DNA from: Alphaproteobacteria bacterium
GTDB lineage: Bacteria > Pseudomonadota > Alphaproteobacteria > UBA828
DNA: 64,000 nt
Assembly: GCA_022823305.1 (NCBI GenBank)
Contig: JAJDXK010000018.1
Span: 1 to 64,000, forward strand
Direction: 5' to 3'
Position 1 is the first letter of the stretch. The number at the start of each line of letters is the position of its first letter. The notes beneath the pieces were generated by a model. It saw nothing but the letters and a program-made list of their open reading frames with translations. It was not told the DNA's origin and made no database searches. This document shows positions 47,174-56,192 of this stretch, in pieces. The position numbers were made by a program, and so were the translations under genes.

Positions 47174-48902
47174 GCTGTCCCCCGTCCCCGTCCCGCCAGA
47201 CGATGGGCGGCTCCGCCTCGCTCTCGCCGGGGCCGATGGCCGCCGGGATGCCGAGGAAGGGCGCGATGCGCTCGATCACCGCACCGGCCGTGGGTGCCGC
47301 GGTCCAGCCCGCCGTCGCGAAGCCGAAGGTCTCTTCGTTGCCCTTGGGCTCGTCGAACAGGGTGAGCACGGCATAGCGCGGCCGGTCGATGGGAAAGACG
47401 CCAACGAAATTGGTGATCATGCTGTCGCGCTTGTACTTGCCGCCGATGGCCTTCTCGGCGGTTCCGGTCTTGCCGCCCACCAGGTAGCCGGGCACGGCCG
47501 CCTTGCCGCCGGTGCCCTCGGCGACCACCGCGTAGAGCAGCATGCGCATGATGGCGGAGGTCTCGGCGCTGATGACCCGGCGCCGCTCCAGCGACGCGCC
47601 CGCGCCGCGTCGCAGCAGGGTCGGCGTCACCGTGACGCCGCCGTTGACCAGCGCAGCGTAGCTCGCGATCAGGTGCAGCGGCGTCACCGCGAGCCCGTGG
47701 CCGAAGCCCACCGTCATGGTGGCGATTGCGCCCCAGCGCCGGGGCGCGATCGGCCGGCCGCGCTCAGGCGCCTCCAGGGGTGCGCGCTCGAACATGCCGA
47801 GCGCGTCGAAGAACGCCCTCTGACGTTCCGCACCCACCTGCATCGCCAGGCGCGCCGCCGCGACGTTGGAGGAGTGGATGAGGATCTCCGGCACCGTCAG
47901 CCAGCGGTTCTCCGGACGATGGTCGCGGATCAGGTAGCGCGAGGCGCGGAGTGGCCTCGTGGCGTCGTAGCTGTCCTCCAGGCCGGCGATCCCCCGGTCG
48001 AGGGCCAGGGCGACCGTGAACGGCTTGAAGGTGGAGCCGAGCTCGTAGGTGCCGTGGGTGGCGCGGTTGAAGCGGGCTTCCGTACCATCGCGATCCGGTG
48101 CCTTGGGGTCGAAGGCGGGAAGGCTGACGAGGGCCAGGACCTCGCCGTTCTGCACGTCCATCACGATGCCGGCGGCGCCGCGGGCGCGGTGGGCGGTCAT
48201 GGTTTCGTGCAGCGCGTCCGCCAGCGCGTGCTGGACCCGGATGTCGAGCGAGAGCGCGAGCGGGCCGCCATCGCTCCCGGCCCGCCGCCGCAGCTCCTCG
48301 CCGACCGCCTTCTCGATGCCGGCGAGCCCGCGGTTGTCGACGTCGGTGAAGCCGACCGCGTGAGCGAAGAGACGGCCCTGGGGATAGAACCGCTGCTCCC
48401 GGCGCTCCAGCCAGAGGCCGGGATCGCCCAGCCGGTTGATGGCGTGCGCCTGCTCCGGCGTGAGGTTGTGCCGCAGCAGGGCGGTCTTCCTGTCGGAGTC
48501 GACGAGGGTGGTGACGCGGCGCAGGTCGAGATCGGGGAACAGATCGCCGAGGGCGGCGACGGCCGCGTCGCGGTCCATGATCTTGCCGGGCTCGACGTAG
48601 AGCGCGTGAGTGGGCAGGTTCGACGCGAGGAGGACGCCGTTGCGGTCGACGATGTCGGCGCGGGCGGCGGGATTGAGGGCACCGCCGGCGCCTGTCACCG
48701 TGGTACCGACGGGCGCGCCGATCACCGCCACGTCGAGGGTGCGCACCACCAGCGCCCCGAAGCAGAGCAGGAAGACCACCCCGGTGAGCATCAGGCGGCC
48801 ACGCGCGCGCTCCAGGCTCGGTGGCAGCTCCCTCTCCGCCTCGCCCCCGGGCACGGGAGCATGATGGGGGCGCCACCAGCACCTGACCGCCAGGTCCTTC
48901 AT
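47160..48902 (-). CDS. ftsI: Septal transpeptidase FtsI (penicillin-binding protein 3)
   Basis: The 580-residue protein has a short cytoplasmic tail, one membrane anchor (about 38-58), a dimerisation domain and a transpeptidase domain. Active-site motifs are STFK (290-293, nucleophilic Ser290), SSN (344-346) and KTG (478-480). ATG 48902 overlaps the ftsL stop. Confidence 0.95.
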   Translation of the reverse strand: MKDLAVRCWWRPHHAPVPGGEAERELPPSLERARGRLMLTGVVFLLCFGALVVRTLDVAVIGAPVGTTVTGAGGALNPAARADIVDRNGVLLASNLPTHALYVEPGKIMDRDAAVAALGDLFPDLDLRRVTTLVDSDRKTALLRHNLTPEQAHAINRLGDPGLWLERREQRFYPQGRLFAHAVGFTDVDNRGLAGIEKAVGEELRRRAGSDGGPLALSLDIRVQHALADALHETMTAHRARGAAGIVMDVQNGEVLALVSLPAFDPKAPDRDGTEARFNRATHGTYELGSTFKPFTVALALDRGIAGLEDSYDATRPLRASRYLIRDHRPENRWLTVPEILIHSSNVAAARLAMQVGAERQRAFFDALGMFERAPLEAPERGRPIAPRRWGAIATMTVGFGHGLAVTPLHLIASYAALVNGGVTVTPTLLRRGAGASLERRRVISAETSAIMRMLLYAVVAEGTGGKAAVPGYLVGGKTGTAEKAIGGKYKRDSMITNFVGVFPIDRPRYAVLTLFDEPKGNEETFGFATAGWTAAPTAGAVIERIAPFLGIPAAIGPGESEAEPPIVWRDGDGGQHASL

Positions 48903-49213
48903 CGCTCGAGCTCCGCGGCGGTCGGCGTCAACAGCAGGGTGGGACGGGACGGCGATCGCGGCAGCCACTTGACCTGCGTTGCCTGCACCGGCTCCAGCGA
49001 AAGATGACGCGCGGCCAGGTCGGCGATCCTGGCCGGGCGGGTGAGGTAGCTCCACTCTGAGCGCAGCACCCGGATCGCCTCGACATGGCGCTGGCGGTCG
49101 AGCTCCAGCGACGCGAGCTCGCGCTCGAGGCCCCTGACCTCGTGCTTGACCAGGAACATCGCGAGCATCGCAACGACGAACGCGGCAATCGATATGACGA
49201 CCAGGGGCCGCAT
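48899..49213 (-). CDS. ftsL: Cell division protein FtsL
   Basis: The 104-residue bitopic protein has one membrane helix directly after MRPLVV (about 4-22), then a coiled coil (KHEVRGLERELASLELDRQR) and a short periplasmic tail. ATG 49213 shares a base with the rsmH stop; GTG 49216 in frame is an alternative. Assigned from position between rsmH and ftsI as well as topology. Confidence 0.85.
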   Translation of the reverse strand: MRPLVVISIAAFVVAMLAMFLVKHEVRGLERELASLELDRQRHVEAIRVLRSEWSYLTRPARIADLAARHLSLEPVQATQVKWLPRSPSRPTLLLTPTAAELER

Positions 49214-50214
49214 CACGCGACGAGCCTTTCCTGCCACGGCGGTGCGCCGGTCCGCTCGGCGGCGCGCAGCCGTGCCGATCGGGCGCGGGGATTGGCCGCG
49301 ACCTCGGCGCCGTCCGGCCGACGCGCCCGGCGCGTCAGCAGCTTGAAGGTCGGATCGGGCGATTTCGTGGCAGCGACCGGCTCGTGGCGGTTCGGCTGCC
49401 GCTCCCCGCTGCGCTCGCGGAAGAAGCGTTTTACGGGCCGGTCCTCCAGGGAGTGGAAGGACACCACCAGGGCGCGGCCGCCGGGGCGCAGCAGCCGCTC
49501 CATCTGGCGCAGGCCCCGCTCGACCTCGCCGACCTCGTCGTTGACCCGGATGCGGAGCGCCTGGAAGGTGCGCGTCGCGGGGTCGATGCCGCCCCGGGGC
49601 CGGCGCGCCGCCGCGCCGCGCACGATCGCGGCGAGCTGGCCGGTGCGGGTGATCGGGGCCTCGGCGCGGGCCGCGACGATGGCACGCGCGATGGCGCGGG
49701 CCCGGCGCTCCTCGCCGAAGCGGGCGATGGTGGCGGCCAGGTCGGACTCCGAGCCGCCGTTGACTAGGTCGGCCGCGGTCGGGCCCGGATCCTCGCGGTC
49801 CATGCGCATGTCGAGCGGCCCGTCGAGACGGAAGGAGAAGCCCCTCTCGCCCTGGTCGAGCTGGCGCGAGGAGAGGCCGAGGTCGAGCGCCACGCCGTCC
49901 ACCGCCCTCACGTCGTGGGGCGCGAGCAGGGATTCCATCTCGGCGAAGCGGCCGTGGAGCAGGATCAGCCGGCCGCCGAAGCGCATGGAGAGCGCGTCGC
50001 CGGCGCGCAGCGCCTCGGCGTCGCGGTCGATCCCGTAGACGACGCAGGACGCCGCCTCGAGCAGGGCCTCGCTGTAGCCGCCGCCGCCGAAGGTGCCGTC
50101 GACGTAGATGCCGCCGTCCTTCGGCGCGATCAGCGAGAGCATCGCCTCCTTCATCACCGGGATGTGGCCGAGCGGGGAGATGTCCGACCGCCCGCCTTCC
50201 GGCGGGACGCTCAC
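49213..50214 (-). CDS. rsmH: 16S rRNA (cytosine-1402-N4)-methyltransferase RsmH
   Basis: The 333-residue methyltransferase (formerly MraW) modifies C1402 of 16S rRNA. Seen are HIPVMKEAMLSLI, YVDGTFGGGGYSEALLEA (SAM site), DLGLSSRQLDQGERGFSF and VVSFHSLEDRPVKRFF. The GTG start overlaps the mraZ stop. Confidence 0.95.
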   Translation of the reverse strand: MSVPPEGGRSDISPLGHIPVMKEAMLSLIAPKDGGIYVDGTFGGGGYSEALLEAASCVVYGIDRDAEALRAGDALSMRFGGRLILLHGRFAEMESLLAPHDVRAVDGVALDLGLSSRQLDQGERGFSFRLDGPLDMRMDREDPGPTAADLVNGGSESDLAATIARFGEERRARAIARAIVAARAEAPITRTGQLAAIVRGAAARRPRGGIDPATRTFQALRIRVNDEVGEVERGLRQMERLLRPGGRALVVSFHSLEDRPVKRFFRERSGERQPNRHEPVAATKSPDPTFKLLTRRARRPDGAEVAANPRARSARLRAAERTGAPPWQERLVA

Positions 50215-50687
50215 CCCTCGCCTCCCTGCGGCGGCATCTTCATCCGGGAGAATTCCTCGGGTGACTTCTCCCGCACGGCGCGCTGCGCGGCCGCGGCCGC
50301 CTCCGGCTCCCAGACCTTGAACAGCTCGCCCGCGCCGACGAAGGTTGCGTGGGTGGTGATCCCGGCATGGGCGCGCAGGTCCTCCGGCAGCAGCACCCGG
50401 CCTTCGCCGTCGAAGGGCAGAGGCTCGACGCTGCCGAAGAGCGCCTCGCGCGCCTCCGAGTACGTGGGAGCGAACGGGTCGGCGCTGAGAAAGCGATCCC
50501 GGTACTTCTCGAAGGTGGACATCCCGCTCGCGGTGAGAGAGACGGTACCGTCGACCGAGGGGAAGACCGCGATGCCCTGGAAGGATTGCCCGACCAACTG
50601 GTTGCGAAAGCGCGCCGGGACGGAGACCCGCCCCTTGCGGTCCACCTTGCTGTCCAACCGTCCCAAGAAGAGAGGTTCGTTGCTCAT
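50211..50687 (-). CDS. mraZ: Transcriptional regulator MraZ
   Basis: The 158-residue AbrB-like DNA-binding protein heads the dcw cluster and represses it in studied bacteria. Two MraZ repeats are visible: KVDRKGRVSVPARFRNQL and later PLPFDGEGRVLLPEDLRAH. Four phased TGG-core repeats upstream (50752-50786) are its likely binding site. Confidence 0.95.
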   Translation of the reverse strand: MSNEPLFLGRLDSKVDRKGRVSVPARFRNQLVGQSFQGIAVFPSVDGTVSLTASGMSTFEKYRDRFLSADPFAPTYSEAREALFGSVEPLPFDGEGRVLLPEDLRAHAGITTHATFVGAGELFKVWEPEAAAAAQRAVREKSPEEFSRMKMPPQGGEG

Positions 50688-50751
50688 TGGGCCCGAGACC
50701 CGTTTGCCGTGCTGCCGCTCGCTACCGTGCTATCGCATGACCGTTCGTAAT

Positions 50752-50786
50752 TGGGATGACATGGTACAGCATGGGATTTCATGGGC
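50752..50786. promoter_or_regulatory. MraZ box: four repeats in 10-bp phase
   Basis: On the plus strand TGGGA (50752), TGGTA (50762), TGGGA (50772) and TGGGC (50782) are each separated by exactly five bases. This equals the TGGGN-N5 direct-repeat operator known for MraZ in E. coli. It lies 65-99 bases upstream of mraZ, consistent with autoregulation of dcw. Confidence 0.75.
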
Positions 50787-50933
50787 GCAACAAGAAAAAT
50801 CAAGTCTTAACTCGACCGCGGCAAGAAAGCGGTCTGACCACTGAGGCAGGGCGGCGGAGGAAGATCGTCGTGGGCGGCCAAAGCGCCAGTCACCGAGAGC
50901 GCTGCATCAAGTCCCGGCGGAGATCAACTGTAT

Positions 50934-50948
50934 GTTCACTATACGTTC
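50934..50948 (+). promoter_or_regulatory. LexA-type box (GTTC-N7-GTTC)
   Basis: GTTC-ACTATAC-GTTC matches the alphaproteobacterial LexA consensus exactly. It lies in the AT-rich gap between mraZ and rnpB, about 250 bases upstream of mraZ. With eight fixed bases, a chance match in 64 kb is possible, so this is a candidate only. Confidence 0.35.
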
Positions 50949-50996
50949 TATTTACGGTTATTTCAGCATCTGGAAGGACGCACAAGAATAACGGTA

Positions 50997-51032
50997 TATA
51001 TAGCGGCGAGAGGCGATCATGCCCGCTATATA
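50997..51032 (-). terminator. Inverted repeat downstream of rnpB, possible terminator
   Basis: TATATAGCGG (50997-51006) and CCGCTATATA (51023-51032) form a 10-bp stem with a 16-base loop just past the rnpB 3' end. No uridine run follows, so it may be an operator or processing signal instead. Confidence 0.4.
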
Positions 51033-51052
51033 TTGGGGTGGGGTCGGAAAGA

Positions 51053-51458
<406 letters not shown>

Positions 51459-51489
51459 CCCGTCTGACTACGCCCGCCCGCCGGCCCGG

Positions 51490-52260
51490 TCAAGCGGGCC
51501 CGGCGCCGACGAGGGCGCCGACGCGCTCGAGCAGGGCCGCGGTCTCGGCATCCGCCACGCCGTCGACGCAACCCTGGCGGTAGTGCCGCTGGAAGGCGCG
51601 CACCACTGCCGCCGTGGCCGGACCGAAGTCGCCGTCGGGCGCGAGGCCGTAGCCCACGGCGGCGAGGCCCTGCTGCAGCCGCCTCACGGGCTCGCCCTGC
51701 GCGCCCTGGCCGAGCGTCCCGCCCGACTCTTCCGGCGCAGCCGCATCCTCGGGCCAGAGCCCGACGCCGGCACGCGCGAGCCCGGCCCAGTCGAAAAGCT
51801 CGCCCGGGTCCTGCCGTCGTGCGGGCGCGATGTCCGAGTGGGCGACCACGTTGCGGGGCTCGATCGGGTGGCGGGCCTGGATGGCGCGGGCGAGGTCGAC
51901 CACCGCCTCCATCTGCGCCGGCGGAAAGGGACGGTAGCCGTGCTCGTGGCCGGGATTGACCAGCTCGATGCCGATGGAACGGTCGTTCACCGAGCGCCGC
52001 CCGCGCCAGGCGCTCACGCCTGCGTGCCAGGCGCGGCGGACCTCCGGCACCAGGCGCCAGAGGGTGCCGTCCTCGCCCACGCACCAGTGCGCGCTGACCC
52101 TGGCCTGCGGGTCGGTGAGCCTCTGCAGCGCCGCCTCGGCCGAGACCATGCCGGTGTAGTGCAGCACCAGCGTGTCGACGGCCTCGCCGGCGGGCCGCTC
52201 GTCATGGTTGGGGGAGGGTCTTTCGATCACCGCCCGCCCGGCGACGCGCTCTTCCGTCAC
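51490..52260 (-). CDS. N-acetylmuramoyl-L-alanine amidase (AmpD-like) with PG-binding domain
   Basis: The 256-residue amidase-2 enzyme has zinc ligands in VLHYTG and NVVAHSDIAPARRQDPG (His and Asp), plus HWCVGEDGTLWRLVPE, all typical of AmpD/AmiD. After about residue 185 comes a PG_binding_1 domain (VRRLQQGLAAVGYGLAPDGDF). No signal peptide is obvious, so cytoplasmic anhydro-muropeptide recycling is most likely; the extra binding domain is more like AmiD. It starts near the DMT transporter on the same strand. Confidence 0.88.
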   Translation of the reverse strand: MTEERVAGRAVIERPSPNHDERPAGEAVDTLVLHYTGMVSAEAALQRLTDPQARVSAHWCVGEDGTLWRLVPEVRRAWHAGVSAWRGRRSVNDRSIGIELVNPGHEHGYRPFPPAQMEAVVDLARAIQARHPIEPRNVVAHSDIAPARRQDPGELFDWAGLARAGVGLWPEDAAAPEESGGTLGQGAQGEPVRRLQQGLAAVGYGLAPDGDFGPATAAVVRAFQRHYRQGCVDGVADAETAALLERVGALVGAGPA

Positions 52261-52294
52261 GATCCGCGCCCCCGGCCCGCGTCCGCGCGCGGCA

Positions 52295-53167
52295 TCAGCG
52301 GGTCTCCGGCGCGGTCGTCCGCTCGCGCCAGAGCACGATCAGCGCCACGCCGGAGAGCGTGACGAGGCCGCCCACGGCCGTCTGCCAGGTGAGCGGCTCG
52401 GCCAGGATGAGAACACCGAAGACCACGCCCACCACCGGCACCAGCAGCATGAAGCCTGCCACCGTCGCCACCTTGTTGCGCGCCAGCAGATAGTACCAGG
52501 CCCAGTAGGCGAGCAGGGTCGAGCCGAACACCTGATAGAGGAGCGAGCCGTGCAGGCGCCAGTCGGGCTGCAGCAGGCTCGCGATCTGCCCCTGCTCCAG
52601 TGCGAAGGAGAGCGGGAACAGCACGATCGCGGATATCGCCGACATCCAGGCGTTCAGTGCCAGAGGCGAGATGTCGGTGAGGCGCTTGGCCTGCACGTTG
52701 GCGACCGCCCAGGCGATGCTGGAGGCGAACATGAGCCCGATGCCGAGCGCGTTGCCGGTGTGGCGCGGCTCGCCCACCAGCACCACGACGCCGCCGAAGG
52801 CGATGGCGATGCCGACGAAGGCCGCCCAGCCGGGCCGCTCGCGCAGCACGAGGCCCGCCATCAGCGCGCTGAGCGGCACCTGCGTGATCCAGATGATCGC
52901 CGCGGTCGAGGCCTCCACGCCGATGTTCAGCGCGATGTAGAAGAGGCCGAAATGGCCGACGCCCATGGTCAGCGCGAAGAGGCTGACGGCACGCCAGCGC
53001 CCGGCCGGAACCGGCACGAACCAGACCAGCATCAGCGTCATCAGCGCGAAGCGGAGCGCGAGGAAGAAGAGCGGCGGCATGTGGTCCGCGCCGTACTTGC
53101 TGGTGACGAAGCCGAAGCCCCAGAGCAGCGCCGTGCCGATCGCGATCGGGATGTGACTCGGCTGCAT
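52295..53167 (-). CDS. EamA/DMT family transporter
   Basis: The 290-residue protein has about ten hydrophobic segments arranged as two EamA repeats. The first contains LLWGFGFVTSKYGADHMPPL and LALRFALMT; the second GSTLLAYWAWYYLLARNKVA, PVVGVVFGVLILAEPL and GGLVTLSGVALIV. It exports small metabolites, possibly amino acids or nucleosides; the substrate is not predictable. Confidence 0.88.
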   Translation of the reverse strand: MQPSHIPIAIGTALLWGFGFVTSKYGADHMPPLFFLALRFALMTLMLVWFVPVPAGRWRAVSLFALTMGVGHFGLFYIALNIGVEASTAAIIWITQVPLSALMAGLVLRERPGWAAFVGIAIAFGGVVVLVGEPRHTGNALGIGLMFASSIAWAVANVQAKRLTDISPLALNAWMSAISAIVLFPLSFALEQGQIASLLQPDWRLHGSLLYQVFGSTLLAYWAWYYLLARNKVATVAGFMLLVPVVGVVFGVLILAEPLTWQTAVGGLVTLSGVALIVLWRERTTAPETR

Positions 53168-53217
53168 GGGGGGCCGAAAAGGGCGGAAGCAGCGGTGCGG
53201 ACGCGCGCGGCGCGCGG

Positions 53218-53961
53218 TCAGCGCAGACCGCGGAGCTTGGCGATCTTGTCATAGGCCGCGTTGATCGCGGCCATCTGCTCGTTCGCGACCTGGATCATCT
53301 CCTCCGGCATGCCCTCGGCGATGAGCTTGTCGGGGTGATGCTCGCGGATCAGGCGGCGGTAGGTCTGCTTGATCTCGTCTTCGGAAGCGCTCGGCTCGAC
53401 GCCCAGCACCTGGTAGGGATCGCTCTCGCCGCCGCCCATGTGGCGCGCCATGATCTGGGCGAAGCCGCGCTCGTCGAAGCCGAAGATCTCGGCCACACGG
53501 GCGAGGAAGGCGCGCTCCGCCGCGTGCAGCTCGCCGTCGGCCATGGCGATCTGGAAGAGCGCGCCGAGCAGCTCCTCCCGCATGGTGCTGTCGTGAGGGA
53601 AGATCTGGACGATCTGCTCGGCGTAGGGCTCGAAGCCTTCCGCCTCGCGCCGCGCCTCGTCCCAGATGCGCCCCACCGCGGCGGCGTGGGCCTCGGGTAC
53701 GGCGAAGACCCGCTTGAAGGTGTCGATCTCCTCGCGGGTGACGCGGCCGTCGGCCTTCGCCATCTTGGCCGCGAGCACGACGAGTGCGACGGAGACGGCG
53801 GCCTGCTTGGTTTCCTGGTCGGGCGCGCCGAGCCGCCGGACGCGGCGGCCGGTGGCCATGCGGTCCACGAAGTGGCCGGCCGCAACGCCCAGTATGGCGC
53901 CGATGGGGCCGCCGAGCGCGAATCCCGCGGCCCCCCCGATCACCTTGCCCCAGATGCTCAA
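53218..53961 (-). CDS. DjlA-like co-chaperone with TerB and DnaJ domains
   Basis: The 247-residue protein starts with a glycine-rich hydrophobic segment (IGGAAGFALGGPIGAILGVA) that could insert in the membrane. It continues with a TerB-like helical domain (about 55-165) and ends with a J-domain: DPYQVLGVEPSASEDEIKQT and REHHPDKL with the HPD motif needed to stimulate DnaK. The TTG start at 53961 (LSIWGKVIGG) is inferred from where similarity begins; no better ATG is in frame nearby. Confidence 0.85.
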   Translation of the reverse strand: MSIWGKVIGGAAGFALGGPIGAILGVAAGHFVDRMATGRRVRRLGAPDQETKQAAVSVALVVLAAKMAKADGRVTREEIDTFKRVFAVPEAHAAAVGRIWDEARREAEGFEPYAEQIVQIFPHDSTMREELLGALFQIAMADGELHAAERAFLARVAEIFGFDERGFAQIMARHMGGGESDPYQVLGVEPSASEDEIKQTYRRLIREHHPDKLIAEGMPEEMIQVANEQMAAINAAYDKIAKLRGLR

Positions 53962-54159
53962 CCGACGCCTGCCCCCCTCAACCAAGCCCCGGCCACCATA
54001 GCGGCCGCACCGTGTGCGCGCCAGACCGGGCGCCGGATCGCGCGCGGCCGGGATTGCCGCGCAATCGCTGTTGCATTCCGGCCGGGGCGCTGGAAACATG
54101 CCGCCGCCGCGACCGCGGGGCGAGGCCCGCCGGCGCTGCCAAGGCTAAAGGGAGATGGC

Positions 54160-56184
54160 ATGACGGAATCGACCGGGGCGCTCAACATCGCGCTTGTCGG
54201 CCCCTACACAAGCGGCAAGACCACGCTGCTGGAGAGCATGCTGTCCGTGTCCGGGACGATCGGCCGCAAGGGCAGGGTCGCGGACGGCAACACGGTGGGA
54301 GACTGGTCCGACGAAGCGCGGGCGCGCCAGTCGAGCGTGGAGGTCAACACCGCGGGCTTCACCCATCGCGACCTCCACTTCACGGTTCTGGACTGTCCGG
54401 GATCGATCGAGTTCTTCGCCGAGACCGCCAACGCGCTGATGGGCGCCGATCTCGCCATCATCGTCTGCACCCCCGACCTGAACCGGGTCTGGACCATGGG
54501 GCGGCTCCTGAAGTTCCTGTCGCAGCACGAGATCCCGCACGTGCTCTTCACCAACCGCATGGACGAGACGGCGGTTCGCGTCGGCGAGCTGATCGAGGCG
54601 ATGCAGCCGGTCAGCGACAGGCCGCTGGTGCCCTGCCAGGTCGCGATCCGCGAGGGCGACCAGGTCACGGGCTACGTCGACCTCGTCACCGGACAGGCCT
54701 ACCAGTACCGCGACAACGAGGGGGCCGTCGGCGTCGACGCGCCCGACACGGTGCTGGAGCGGCAGGAGGACGCCCGCACGCAGCTGCTCGAGAGCCTCGC
54801 CGATTTCGACGACGCGCTGCTGGAGAGCCTGCTCGAGGACCAGATCCCGGAGCCCGAGGAGATTGTGGCCTATCTGCGCGGCACACTGGCCGATGCCCGG
54901 GTGGTGCCGGTGCTGATGGGCTCGGCGGAGCGGGACTGGGGCGTCCGCCGCCTGCTCGAATTCCTGGCCGACATGGCGCCGGGCACGACCCTCGCGTCGC
55001 GCAGGCTGCCGGCCGGCGCGCAAGGAGCCACGGTCGGACAGGTGCTCAAGACCTACATCACCCAGCACGGCGGCAAAGTCTCGCTCGCACGGGTATGGGC
55101 CGGCACGATCACGGACGGCATGGTTCTCAACGACGGCCAGCGCATCGGGGGGATGTACCGGATGCAGGGCCAGCAGCAGAACAAGATCGACAAGGCCGAG
55201 GCAGGCGAGATCGTGGGCCTCGGGCGGCTCGAGACGGTCACCACCGGCGATACCGTGGCGCCTTCGGACGGACCGGAGACGGAGCCGCTGCCCCGGGCGG
55301 CGCTGCCGCCTTCGGTCTACGCCTATTCGGTGCGGGCGAGCCGGCGCGAGGACGAGGTCAAGGTCTCTGGCGCGATGAGCCGCCTCGCCCAGGAGGACCC
55401 CTCGCTGCGCTTCGAGCCGAACCCCGACACCCAGGAGGCGGTGCTCTGGGGCCAGGGGGAGATGCATCTCAAGGTCGCGCTCGACCGTCTCTCCGGCAAG
55501 TACGGCCTGGCCATGCAGACGGAGCGGCCCAAGGTCGCCTACAAGGAGGCGATCCGGAAGCCCGTCGCCCAGCACGCGCGCTTCAAGAAGCAGACCGGCG
55601 GCCACGGCCAGTTCGGCGACGTGCACATCGAGGTGAAGCCGCTGCCGCGCGGCTCGGGCTTCGAGTTTCAGCAGAAGGTGGTCGGCGGCGCCGTGCCGCG
55701 CCAGTACATCCCCGCGGTGGAGGCGGGCGTGCGCGACTACCTCGCCAGCGGGCCGCTGGGCTTCCCCGTGGTCGACCTCCAGGTGACGCTCACCGACGGC
55801 AAGCACCACGCCGTCGACAGCTCCGAGCAGGCCTTCAAGACGGCGGGCCGCATGGCGATGGCCGAGGCGCTGCCCAAGTGCAACCCGGTGCTGCTCGAGC
55901 CGATCTGCGAGGTCAAGATCTCCATACCTAGCGAGTTCACGCCCAACGTCCAGCGCCTGGTGACCGGCCGCAGGGGCCAGGTGCTCGGCTTCCAGGCGCG
56001 CGAGGACTGGTCCGGCTGGGACCAGGTCACCAGCCAGATGCCTCAGGCGGAGATGCACGATTTGATCATCGAGCTCCGCTCCCTCACGCTTGGAGTCGGC
56101 ACGTTCGAGTCGCACTTCGACCGCCTGCAGGAGCTCACCGGACGGCTCGCCGAAGACGTGCTCGCCGCGGCCCAGGAGACCTGA
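54160..56184 (+). CDS. Elongation factor G-like GTPase
   Basis: The 674-residue translational GTPase paralogue has a G1 loop GPYTSGKTT in place of canonical EF-G GHVDHGKTT, DCPG for G3 and TNRMD for G4 (EF-G has NKxD). Domains II-V follow normally, with GGHGQFGDVHIEVKPLPRGS in domain IV. These changes mark the EF-G-like group rather than true FusA, so its exact function in translation is unknown. AAGGGAGA precedes ATG 54160. Confidence 0.9.
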   Translation: MTESTGALNIALVGPYTSGKTTLLESMLSVSGTIGRKGRVADGNTVGDWSDEARARQSSVEVNTAGFTHRDLHFTVLDCPGSIEFFAETANALMGADLAIIVCTPDLNRVWTMGRLLKFLSQHEIPHVLFTNRMDETAVRVGELIEAMQPVSDRPLVPCQVAIREGDQVTGYVDLVTGQAYQYRDNEGAVGVDAPDTVLERQEDARTQLLESLADFDDALLESLLEDQIPEPEEIVAYLRGTLADARVVPVLMGSAERDWGVRRLLEFLADMAPGTTLASRRLPAGAQGATVGQVLKTYITQHGGKVSLARVWAGTITDGMVLNDGQRIGGMYRMQGQQQNKIDKAEAGEIVGLGRLETVTTGDTVAPSDGPETEPLPRAALPPSVYAYSVRASRREDEVKVSGAMSRLAQEDPSLRFEPNPDTQEAVLWGQGEMHLKVALDRLSGKYGLAMQTERPKVAYKEAIRKPVAQHARFKKQTGGHGQFGDVHIEVKPLPRGSGFEFQQKVVGGAVPRQYIPAVEAGVRDYLASGPLGFPVVDLQVTLTDGKHHAVDSSEQAFKTAGRMAMAEALPKCNPVLLEPICEVKISIPSEFTPNVQRLVTGRRGQVLGFQAREDWSGWDQVTSQMPQAEMHDLIIELRSLTLGVGTFESHFDRLQELTGRLAEDVLAAAQET

Positions 56185-56192
56185 CACCCCGT

